From: Anaerolineae bacterium CG2_30_64_16
GTDB taxonomy: Bacteria; Chloroflexota; Anaerolineae; CG2-30-64-16
Assembly (NCBI GenBank): GCA_001871755.1
Contig: MNXL01000264.1
Coordinates: 1-6,298, forward strand
DNA length: 6,298 nucleotides
Reading direction: 5' to 3'
Shown: positions 1 to 5,335 of the stretch, piece after piece
How the letters are laid out: every line of letters begins with the position of its first letter
How positions within the stretch are numbered: position 1 is the first letter of the stretch
Program-made: the position numbers and the translations under genes
The notes under the pieces: generated by a model
What the model saw: the letters and a program-made list of their open reading frames with translations, nothing else
What the model was told of the DNA's origin: nothing
Databases searched by the model: none

Positions 1-118
1 AGGAGACCGGCCACAGCCACCCCGGATTATTGAGAGGATACCCGAACAGAACGCTACCAGTTCAGCGTGGCGATCGTGATCGAAGCACATGCCCCTGGTA
101 ACGAGGCCACTGCGTGCC
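1..118. other. Left-edge stretch with no assignable gene
   Basis: Short open frames reach the left edge. One plus-strand frame reads RRPATATPDY and stops at 31-33, so it could be the tail of a gene starting outside the window, but ten residues cannot support a call. The rest lies downstream of the stop codon of the minus-strand gene at 119. The 12-nt palindrome CGATCGTGATCG (71-82) is the only symmetric element I noticed. It has no T-tract, so I do not call it a terminator. Confidence 0.4.
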
Positions 119-541
119 CTACTTGCGCGCTCGCCAGCGCAGGCCCGCGTACCCGGCCAGACCCGCCAGGCCGGCGCCCAACATCAGCAGCGTGCCAGCT
201 TCCGGGACGGGGATCGGCCCGATGGTGGTCAACAGGCTGTTGGGGCCGCAAGGGCTGCTCACGGTCACGGACTCACCGATCTCCAGCGGCCGGCTCAGGT
301 AGACGGTGAAGGAGCCGTCGGCCTGTATGGTTGCTGTGCCGAGAACGATGCCGTTGGAATCCGTTACCGTCACCAGATTGCCGGCGCACTGTGGATCCCA
401 GGTACCCGCAATCACGTTCGACCCGGGTTGGGGTACAGGGATGTTCGCCGTCACAGTGGTGGTCTGTGCCGCGACCGTGGTCACCGTGACGAGAAGCAGG
501 ACCACGACGAGGAGCGCAACTGCTGAAAGACGCTTTTGCAT
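119..541 (-). CDS. Small exported Ig-like protein with C-terminal PEP-CTERM/LPXTG-like sorting tail
   Basis: A 140-residue exported protein of unknown specific role, probably surface-displayed. Residues 1-25 form a signal peptide: MQKR, then a long hydrophobic stretch ending VAA before Gln26. Residues about 29-100 are rich in beta-forming Val/Thr and carry 'VTVTDSNGIVLGTATI..DGSFTV', the pattern of bacterial Ig-like repeats such as Big_6. Cys52 and Cys98 flank this domain and could form a disulfide. The C-terminus is tripartite: VPEAGT (112-117), a Gly/Ala/Leu-rich membrane segment (118-133) and the basic tail RWRARK. This resembles PEP-CTERM tails, but the second Pro of PEP is Ala, and VPEAG also fits a relaxed LPXTG pattern. 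I chose the ATG at 541 because AAAGGAGAA (554-546) sits 6 nt upstream and the signal peptide starts there. An in-frame ATG at 691 lies upstream of the likely promoter. Export is well supported; the anchoring route is inferred. Confidence 0.88.
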   Translation of the reverse strand: MQKRLSAVALLVVVLLLVTVTTVAAQTTTVTANIPVPQPGSNVIAGTWDPQCAGNLVTVTDSNGIVLGTATIQADGSFTVYLSRPLEIGESVTVSSPCGPNSLLTTIGPIPVPEAGTLLMLGAGLAGLAGYAGLRWRARK

Positions 542-545
542 AAGA

Positions 546-554
546 TTCTCCTTT
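546..554 (-). promoter_or_regulatory. Ribosome binding site deciding the start of the Ig-like protein
   Basis: On the minus strand AAAGGAGAA lies 5-13 nt before the ATG at 541, with the GGAG core 6 nt away. It is the clearest Shine-Dalgarno in the window and favours the 140-residue product over the 190-residue open frame. Confidence 0.75.
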
Positions 555-646
555 CCTACCTGGTGTTGATGAGGGTTAGTCCACTCGAAAACACAAAAGC
601 AACGACCGGAGGCAGCCGAATTCTTCTGCCGGAAAGTAACGATAAG

Positions 647-675
647 AGTATAGCAGATGTTTTTCGATTTGTCCA
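647..675 (-). promoter_or_regulatory. Extended -10 sigma-70-type promoter for the Ig-like protein gene
   Basis: Read on the minus strand: TGGACA (675-670, five of six matches to TTGACA), a 17-nt spacer, then TATACT (652-647, five of six matches to TATAAT) preceded directly by TGC, an extended -10. Transcription would start near 640, giving a leader of about 100 nt before the ATG at 541. The gene is therefore probably transcribed independently of the flippase-like gene that ends at 707. The sortase promoter carries the same nonamer TGCTATACT. Confidence 0.65.
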
Positions 676-706
676 GTCCCAATATACGCAAAATGCTGCC
701 CAGTTT

Positions 707-1723
707 TCACTGCCAGGTGGTCGATGCAGCGGCCAGCCGGCGCAGATTCCAACTCCAACGCCATAGAGCCAGCGCGGCCCAGAGGCTGATGCCCCCGATG
801 ACCAGGAAATGCAGTATCAGGCCATACGCGAAGCCCGATGAAGCCGGCACGCCAAACACGGACAGGGCGAGGATGCACAGATAGTGAAAAACGCCGATCT
901 TGCCAGGCGTCGATGGGACCGCCACGCCGCCCTGGAGCACGGCCAGCAGGAAGAGCGCGATCAACGGTGAAGGGGGCAGATCGAATGCCAGCAGGAGCAG
1001 CCAGTTCGTCGTCGCGGCCATCAGCCAGAAAACCGCAGTCCAACCCCAGATGGCGACCGCCGCCCGGGGATCTCTCAGGGCTGTCAGCCCGTTCAGGCCG
1101 GCCAAGATCCGCCCGCGCCACCGCGTTGCCGCGGCCGTGGGGAGCAACCGCAGGGCCCAGTCAGCAATTTTAAGCCAGAGATCCCGGCCGCCTAACAGCG
1201 CCGCCGCGCCGGCCGTCACGACCAGGGCGGTGATTACGACAGGACCCACGCGTGTCGCCAGCCAGTCGGGCAGCGCGATGAAGGGGATCATGGCGACTAC
1301 CAGCAGCGCCAGGACGACCAGGTCCAGCAGTTTCTCAGCGGCCAGGGTGCCGAGCACGTAGGCCTTGCTGATCCCGGCCTCGTCACCGGCCAGGTACGCG
1401 CGCGCCAACTCGCCCCAGCGGCCGGGGATCATGAAGTTGATAGCCTGCCCGATCACCACCTGGCCAGCCAGCCGCGCCAGGCTCAGCGCGGGGCGTTGGG
1501 GGTAGAACAGCCACCGCCAGCGGACGGCCTTGAGTATCGGCGTCAGCAGGCTGGTGACCAGGGTCAGCGCGACGAATTCCAGCCGCACGTCGCCCAAGAC
1601 CTGGCCCAACTGCCGGAAGTCGATGGCCCGGCCGGCCAGGTAAAGCGCCCCGACCCCCAGCAGGAGCCCCAGCCAGATCTGCGCCTGGAAGAACAGCCGG
1701 CGCCACCCCTCCACGCGCTTCAT
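707..1723 (-). CDS. Lysylphosphatidylglycerol synthase TM/UPF0104-family membrane protein (flippase-like)
   Basis: A 338-residue polytopic inner-membrane protein. Hydrophobic segments lie at about 14-30, 48-66, 86-100, 125-150, 158-178, 222-247, 253-268, 279-292 and 296-322. Two stretches match the family signature: 'PGRWGELARAYL' (100-111), equivalent to the PxRxGEllRay motif, and 'VPSTPGKIGVFHY' (269-281), equivalent to the conserved P.sPGgiGvFe loop. This is the membrane half seen in MprF. The stand-alone family is usually called a flippase-like or 'YbhN/UPF0104' protein; no soluble aminoacyl-transfer domain follows here. The substrate cannot be read from the sequence; a lipid or lipid-linked intermediate is the family expectation. 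The gene starts 19 nt after the sortase stop and has no obvious Shine-Dalgarno, which suggests an operon with coupled translation. The exact start is uncertain by a few codons. Confidence 0.85.
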   Translation of the reverse strand: MKRVEGWRRLFFQAQIWLGLLLGVGALYLAGRAIDFRQLGQVLGDVRLEFVALTLVTSLLTPILKAVRWRWLFYPQRPALSLARLAGQVVIGQAINFMIPGRWGELARAYLAGDEAGISKAYVLGTLAAEKLLDLVVLALLVVAMIPFIALPDWLATRVGPVVITALVVTAGAAALLGGRDLWLKIADWALRLLPTAAATRWRGRILAGLNGLTALRDPRAAVAIWGWTAVFWLMAATTNWLLLLAFDLPPSPLIALFLLAVLQGGVAVPSTPGKIGVFHYLCILALSVFGVPASSGFAYGLILHFLVIGGISLWAALALWRWSWNLRRLAAASTTWQ

Positions 1724-1742
1724 CGGCCGCGGCCTGGCGCGT

Positions 1743-2651
1743 TCAAGACCCGCCCGCTGGTTGCGCCACCACGATCAGCCGGTGAGTGTTGTTCCACGGC
1801 GGCCAGCAGGTGACCAGGGTCAATTGCCGATCGGCGGTGGGCTGCATGAAGCGCGCGTTCTCGATGCGCTGCGCCAGCGAGACGCCCGTATCGCGCAACC
1901 GGTAGAACGCCGTGATCGTGTAGTCGAACTGCTGGCCGGCCGCGTTGTAGAGCTGGATCGTCCGCCCGTTCAAGATATCGGAGCTGTCGGTGTAATCGTC
2001 GACCCGCGCCCGGCTGTCGTCATCCCACGCCAGGCTGATCGGCTCGAACTCGTGGCCGAAGATGTTGTTGTGCCCCGAGATCACGATGTTGCCCGGCTCG
2101 CCAAGTTCTGCGCTGTTGATGTGATGACCAACGGCGCCTTTGAGCGCGTCCATGTCCCATTCGGACTGCGGGCCGTTGGCCGTCTCCACGACCTGCCACC
2201 CCATCTCCACCACGGGGGCGGCGATCTCCAGGTCGGGGATGACGATGCGCACCGGCGGGCCGACCGAGACGGGCGCGGGGGACGCTGTGGGGGCGGCGGC
2301 TGGAGCCGCCGTAGCGGGCGGAACCGCCGTAGCGAATGGGACCGCCGTGGCCGTGTTCGTCGGCTGTGCCTGGGTCGTCACGGGTGATTGGGTGAGCTCG
2401 GTCGCCGCGGCGGTGGGTGGCACGGGTGTGGGGGACACTGTAGCCGCGGGAGTGAACGTGACCGTGGGTAAGGACGCGCTGCTGGTCGTCACCGCGGCGA
2501 CCGGCGCGGGCGTGCTGCGCAGGTTGGCGCGCAATCTTTCGCCCTGATAGCGGGTCCAGCCGAAGTAGCCGCCGAGCGCCAGTATCACAACCGCGCCGGC
2601 CACGATCAGGGCGTTGCCGATAGCCCGGCGCCCCTTGCCTGATTCGGACAT
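1743..2651 (-). CDS. Membrane-anchored sortase (class D/E-like) with Thr/Pro/Ala-rich linker
   Basis: A 302-residue cysteine transpeptidase, expected to cleave a C-terminal sorting motif and join the protein to the envelope outside the membrane. A short basic N-terminus is followed by one membrane segment (about 11-31), then an extended low-complexity Thr/Pro/Ala linker (about 46-130) and the sortase beta-barrel (about 131-297). Catalytic residues are visible: His194 in 'ISGHNN', Cys282 in 'LTLVTCWPPW' and Arg291 in 'THRLIVVA'. The TLVTC form fits class D/E rather than class A or B, but the class is not certain. The start at 2651 is preferred: GAGGTGA lies just before it and the membrane segment follows at once. 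An in-frame ATG at 2753 would put about 34 residues inside an inverted repeat. The flippase-like gene follows after 19 nt. A candidate substrate is encoded further along on the same strand (119-541). Confidence 0.9.
   Translation of the reverse strand: MSESGKGRRAIGNALIVAGAVVILALGGYFGWTRYQGERLRANLRSTPAPVAAVTTSSASLPTVTFTPAATVSPTPVPPTAAATELTQSPVTTQAQPTNTATAVPFATAVPPATAAPAAAPTASPAPVSVGPPVRIVIPDLEIAAPVVEMGWQVVETANGPQSEWDMDALKGAVGHHINSAELGEPGNIVISGHNNIFGHEFEPISLAWDDDSRARVDDYTDSSDILNGRTIQLYNAAGQQFDYTITAFYRLRDTGVSLAQRIENARFMQPTADRQLTLVTCWPPWNNTHRLIVVAQPAGGS
2302..2355 (-). repeat. Three 18-nt in-frame tandem repeats in the sortase linker
   Basis: Three adjacent 18-nt units (2302-2319, 2320-2337, 2338-2355) share the core CCGCCGT(A/G)GC. 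On the minus strand they encode TAVPFA, TAVPPA and TAAPAA, part of the extended linker that spaces the catalytic domain from the membrane. The units are whole codons, so copy-number change would keep the frame and only alter linker length. Confidence 0.7.
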
Positions 2652-2696
2652 CTTCACCTCGATGGAATAGCCGACGCGGAGCCGGTGATGCCAGGT

Positions 2697-2778
2697 AGAC
2701 CCTTCGGGTTTTGCTGGTTTGCCCGGTCGTGTGCGCCACAGGACAGGCGCCATACTACCAGGAAAACCCGAAGGGTCT
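2697..2778. repeat. Near-perfect 22-nt inverted repeat (long hairpin) in the sortase leader
   Basis: The left arm is 2697-2718 and the right arm 2757-2778. The right arm is the reverse complement of the left at 21 of 22 positions, and the spacer is 38 nt. Each arm contains AGACCCTTCGGGTTTT in outside-to-inside orientation. That sequence alone can form a small stem (AGACCC/GGGTTT, one G-U pair) with a TTC loop followed by a T. A smaller stem GCGCC/GGCGC (2733-2737 / 2746-2750) lies in the spacer. The element falls between the predicted sortase promoter and its start codon, so it should be transcribed as a leader hairpin. It could be a regulatory structure or a small dispersed repeat (MITE- or REP-like); I see no target-site duplication. 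Confidence 0.8.
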
Positions 2779-2834
2779 GGCGCGATTACCTCAGGACCTG
2801 TTCGCGTGAGCTACGGTTTTCGTCAACGCAAGGC

Positions 2835-2864
2835 AGTATAGCACAACGCCCCCCAACTTCCCAA
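2835..2864 (-). promoter_or_regulatory. Candidate extended -10 promoter for the sortase-flippase operon
   Basis: Read on the minus strand: TTGGGA (2864-2859, four of six), an 18-nt spacer, then TATACT (2840-2835) preceded by TGC. The -35 overlaps the first unit of the degenerate tandem repeat, whose complement contains ATTGGG. Transcription would begin near 2828, giving a leader of about 175 nt that includes the long inverted repeat. Confidence 0.5.
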
Positions 2865-2932
2865 TCTACCGGTTCCCAAGTTACCATTCTACCAATTCCT
2901 AAGTTACCAATCTACCAACTCCCCAATCTACC
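2854..2932. repeat. Degenerate 23-nt tandem repeat between divergent promoters
   Basis: A C/T/A-rich tract with units beginning at 2862, 2885 and 2908. The first two units agree at 19 of 23 positions; the third agrees well in its first half only. The exact decamer CCAATCTACC occurs at 2861, 2907 and 2923, and a related partial unit begins near 2854. The tract has strikingly few G on the plus strand, unlike the surrounding genes. It sits exactly between the two divergent promoters and could carry regulator sites or be a dispersed intergenic repeat. It is not a CRISPR array because the units have no unique spacers. Confidence 0.65.
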
Positions 2933-2944
2933 CGCCCACCCCAC

Positions 2945-2973
2945 TTGTCCTTTGTCCATCTCTTTGCTATCAT
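2945..2973 (+). promoter_or_regulatory. Candidate extended -10 promoter for the two-component operon
   Basis: TTGTCC (2945-2950, four of six), a 17-nt spacer and TATCAT (2968-2973, five of six) preceded by TGC (2965-2967). The start site would fall near 2980, only about 9 nt before the ATG at 2989, so the GAGG at 2980-2983 would lie at the very 5' end of the message. That crowding is the main reason for caution. Confidence 0.45.
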
Positions 2974-2988
2974 TGGGGCGAGGTATCC

Positions 2989-4542
2989 ATGATCAGCTAC
3001 CAACTCCGCCAACGCGAGTATCTGCTGCAAATCAGCCGAGCCATGACTTCCCGGCTGGACCTGCCCTCGTTGCTGCGCCTGATCCTGACCAGCGTGGCCG
3101 AGATCGTGCGCGCCGAGGCCGGCCTGATCGCACTGCGCCGCGAGCCGACCGGCAACCTGGTGATCCGCGCCAGCTATGGGGTGCCGGTGTCCCTGTTGCC
3201 GCGTTTTGCGCCGCTTCTGGCCGATTTCCCGTTGCGGGCCGATGAATACGCTATCCCCGATCTGCAAACCCGGCTCAACCTGGTGGCTCGCGCTATCTTG
3301 CTGCCGTTGCACCAGGTGATCGCCTTGCCGCTGACCTTCGAGGAGCGGTTGCTGGGGGTGATCTACCTGTTCCGCAGCGGCAGCATCGCGTTTTCGGCCA
3401 ACGACGAGAACGTGCTGGCCAGCTTTGCCGACCAGGTGGCCATCGCGGTGCGCAATGCGCAGCTCTATCAGCAGGTCAGCGCGGAAAAGCAGCAGCTCGA
3501 CGCCATCATCGAGCACAGCGCGGACGGCGTGATGATCCTGGACCCGGACCTGCGCATCCTGGTGTTCAACCGGGCGCTCAGCCAGATGACCGGCTGGCCG
3601 GCCGAGCAGGCCATCGGCCGGCCGTGTTACCAGGTGCTGGCGTTGGAGAAGACCTCGGGTCGGAGCCTGTGCAGTGCGGAGCTGGTGGACGTGCATTTCG
3701 ACGGCGAGGAGCCGCTGGTGGTGGAGGGGGAATTGGCCCGGCCGGGCGGCTCACGCATCGCCGTGAGCGTGACCTTCTCACCCCTATACGACGAGGAAGG
3801 CCGGCTGAGCTACGTGATCGCCAATGTGGTGGACATCACCCGCTTCCGCGAGGCCGAGGAGATGAAATCCACCTTTGTTTCGGTCGTTTCGCATGAATTG
3901 AAGACGCCGGTTTCGTTGATCAAGGGGTACGCCAGCACCCTGGCGCGAGAAGACGCCCACTGGGACAGCGAGACCGTGCGCGAAGGGCTGCATGTGATCA
4001 ACGAGGAGAGCGACCGGCTCAACGCCTTGATCAACAACCTGCTGGACGCCTCGCGCATCCAGGCCGGCGGTTTCCGGCTGGAACGGGGCGATGTCAACGT
4101 GGTCCGGTTGGCCGAGCAGGTGGTGGAGAGCTTTCGGATCCAGACCGACCGTCATCACTTTGTCCTGGACTTCCCAGCCGATTTCCCCGCGGTCTTGGGG
4201 GACGAAGAGCGGTTGCGGCAGGTGTTCAATAATCTGATCAGCAATGCCATCAAATATGCGCCGGGGGGTGGGGAGATCCGGGTCGGCGGGTGGGACGACG
4301 ACAAGAGCGCCACTGTCTACGTGGCGGACCAGGGGATCGGCATCCCGCCGGAGGAGCAGGGCAAGCTCTTCCAGCATTTCTACCGGGTGGATTCGAGCCT
4401 GCGCCGCAGCACGCAGGGGGCCGGCCTGGGGCTCTACCTGTGCAAATCCATCGTCGAGGCCCACGGCGGCCGCATCTGGTTGCGCAGTGAGCCGGGCAAG
4501 GGGACGACGGTGTTCTTCACACTGCCGATAGGCGACCAATGA
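2989..4542 (+). CDS. Soluble GAF-PAS sensor histidine kinase
   Basis: A 517-residue sensor kinase with no membrane segment or signal peptide, so it should sense a cytoplasmic signal. Domain order: GAF (about 15-165), PAS (about 166-285), HisKA (about 288-358) and HATPase_c (about 365-515). The H-box 'SHELKTP' places the phosphorylated His at 302. The N-box 'FNNLISNAIKY' (413-423), the G1 box 'DQGIGIPP' (447-454), an F-box around 461-464 and the G2 box 'GAGLGLYL' (477-484) are all intact, so the kinase should be active. The PAS domain carries Cys213 and Cys228; the input ligand is unknown. A GAGG at 2980-2983 lies 5 nt before the ATG. The response regulator follows after 33 nt, surely its partner in one operon. 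The upstream sortase operon is divergent. Confidence 0.93.
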   Translation: MISYQLRQREYLLQISRAMTSRLDLPSLLRLILTSVAEIVRAEAGLIALRREPTGNLVIRASYGVPVSLLPRFAPLLADFPLRADEYAIPDLQTRLNLVARAILLPLHQVIALPLTFEERLLGVIYLFRSGSIAFSANDENVLASFADQVAIAVRNAQLYQQVSAEKQQLDAIIEHSADGVMILDPDLRILVFNRALSQMTGWPAEQAIGRPCYQVLALEKTSGRSLCSAELVDVHFDGEEPLVVEGELARPGGSRIAVSVTFSPLYDEEGRLSYVIANVVDITRFREAEEMKSTFVSVVSHELKTPVSLIKGYASTLAREDAHWDSETVREGLHVINEESDRLNALINNLLDASRIQAGGFRLERGDVNVVRLAEQVVESFRIQTDRHHFVLDFPADFPAVLGDEERLRQVFNNLISNAIKYAPGGGEIRVGGWDDDKSATVYVADQGIGIPPEEQGKLFQHFYRVDSSLRRSTQGAGLGLYLCKSIVEAHGGRIWLRSEPGKGTTVFFTLPIGDQ

Positions 4543-4575
4543 CCGGTCTCCTCAAGAAAGGGTTTGGTTGTTGGT

Positions 4576-5277
4576 ATGAAAAAACGCATTCTTGTGGTGG
4601 ATGACGAAGCCCGGATGCGGCGGTTCGTGCACATGAACCTGGACCTGGAGGGCTACGCGGTCAGCGAGGCGGAAAACGGCGTCGACGCGCTGGCCAGGGT
4701 GCGTGATGAGTTCCCCGACCTGGTGCTGCTGGATGTGATGATGCCGGACCTGGATGGGTTCGAGACGCTTGAGCACATCCGGGAGTTTTCGGCGGTCCCG
4801 GTGATCATGTTGACGGTGAAGGGGGATGAAGAAGATCGCATCCGCGGGCTGGACCTGGGCGCCGATGACTACGTCACCAAGCCGTTCAGCCCCAGGGAGC
4901 TTTCCAGCCGGATTCGGGCAGTCCTGCGCCGCGTGGAGCCATCTTCGACGCAGTCCCAGGAACCGTTGGTCATCGACGAGGATCTGGCTGTCGACTTCGT
5001 GCGGCGAGAAGTGATCGTGCGGGGCGAACGGGTCAAACTCCGCCCCACCGAGTACAAGCTCCTGGTGCACCTGATCGAGAATGCCGGCTGGATCGTGCCG
5101 CAGGAGACGCTGCTTACCAAGGTCTGGGGGCCGGAGTATCGAGACGAGAGCCAATCGCTACGACTGTACATCAACTACCTGCGCAAGAAGATCGAGGCGG
5201 ATTCCTCCAATCCTCGCTACATCCTCACAGAGCGCGGGGTGGGGTATCGGTTCGTGGATTACAGACGGAAGGGGTAA
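4576..5277 (+). CDS. OmpR/PhoB-family response regulator (receiver plus winged helix)
   Basis: A 233-residue DNA-binding response regulator. The receiver domain (about 1-118) has the acidic pair Asp9-Asp10, the phospho-acceptor Asp53 in 'LLDVMMPD', Thr80 and Lys102 in 'TKPF', so all switch residues are present. The C-terminal winged helix (about 128-230) shows 'LRPTEYKLLVHL', the recognition-helix region 'SLRLYINYLRKKIE' and the wing 'YILTERGVGYRF', typical of the OmpR/PhoB class. It should be phosphorylated by the kinase encoded just upstream and then bind promoter direct repeats. The ATG at 4576 is preferred because MKKRILVVDDE is the canonical receiver start. An in-frame TTG at 4564 would leave almost no space after AAGAAAGGG (4554-4562), which is itself 13 nt from the ATG and so weak. 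The stop codon lies in a hairpin shared with the convergent gene. Confidence 0.93.
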   Translation: MKKRILVVDDEARMRRFVHMNLDLEGYAVSEAENGVDALARVRDEFPDLVLLDVMMPDLDGFETLEHIREFSAVPVIMLTVKGDEEDRIRGLDLGADDYVTKPFSPRELSSRIRAVLRRVEPSSTQSQEPLVIDEDLAVDFVRREVIVRGERVKLRPTEYKLLVHLIENAGWIVPQETLLTKVWGPEYRDESQSLRLYINYLRKKIEADSSNPRYILTERGVGYRFVDYRRKG

Positions 5278-5335
5278 CGAGTAACGAGTAAACATGAGGG
5301 TCATCCATCACGTCTTACTCATTACTTGTTATCCC
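5271..5335. terminator. Long imperfect hairpin spanning both convergent stop codons; putative bidirectional terminator
   Basis: The arms are 5271-5291 and 5315-5335 with a 23-nt loop. As plus-strand RNA the 21-position stem has 18 Watson-Crick pairs, two G-U pairs and one C-A mismatch. The left arm consists of TAACGAG heptads (TAA at 5275, 5282 and 5289). The right arm on the minus strand reads TAACAAG then TAATGAG then TAA. Each gene therefore meets a TAA in all three frames within 17 nt. There is no T-tract after either arm, so classical intrinsic termination is not certain; the hairpin may act as a 3' end stabiliser or be a dispersed repeat. Confidence 0.5.

Noticed and set aside
71..82. 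Palindrome CGATCGTGATCG downstream of the Ig-like protein gene as a terminator
   Set aside because: The stem is only 5 bp with no T-tract on either strand; a symmetric GATC-rich 12-mer is expected by chance in GC-rich DNA.
542..691. 50-residue N-terminal extension of the Ig-like protein from an ATG at 691
   Set aside because: It would begin upstream of the best promoter, lacks a good ribosome site and would bury the signal peptide. The ATG at 541 has AAAGGAGAA at ideal spacing.
699..714. Small inverted repeat CAGTTTTCACTG at the flippase-like gene stop as a terminator
   Set aside because: Only four base pairs in the stem and no T-run follows, so it is too weak to call.
1761..2387. 208-codon plus-strand open frame opposite the sortase
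   Set aside because: It is antisense to the catalytic domain and linker, its translation is Arg/Gly/Asp-rich with no recognisable motif, and the sortase active-site motifs on the other strand are intact.
2652..2753. 34-residue extension of the sortase from an ATG at 2753
   Set aside because: The extension is encoded partly by the inverted repeat and has no family-like features. The start at 2651 leads directly into the N-terminal membrane anchor.
2854..2932. Possible short CRISPR-like array
   Set aside because: Repeats are contiguous and degenerate with no unique spacers between them, and there is no cas gene nearby.
2899..3696. Long minus-strand open frame opposite the kinase
   Set aside because: It lies antisense to the GAF and PAS regions of a clearly real kinase, and its His/Gln/Arg-rich translation is typical of a GC-rich shadow frame.
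3784..4539. 251-codon minus-strand open frame opposite the kinase catalytic region
   Set aside because: It mirrors the HisKA and HATPase coding sequence, shows no domain, and has the composition expected from reverse reading of GC-rich codons.
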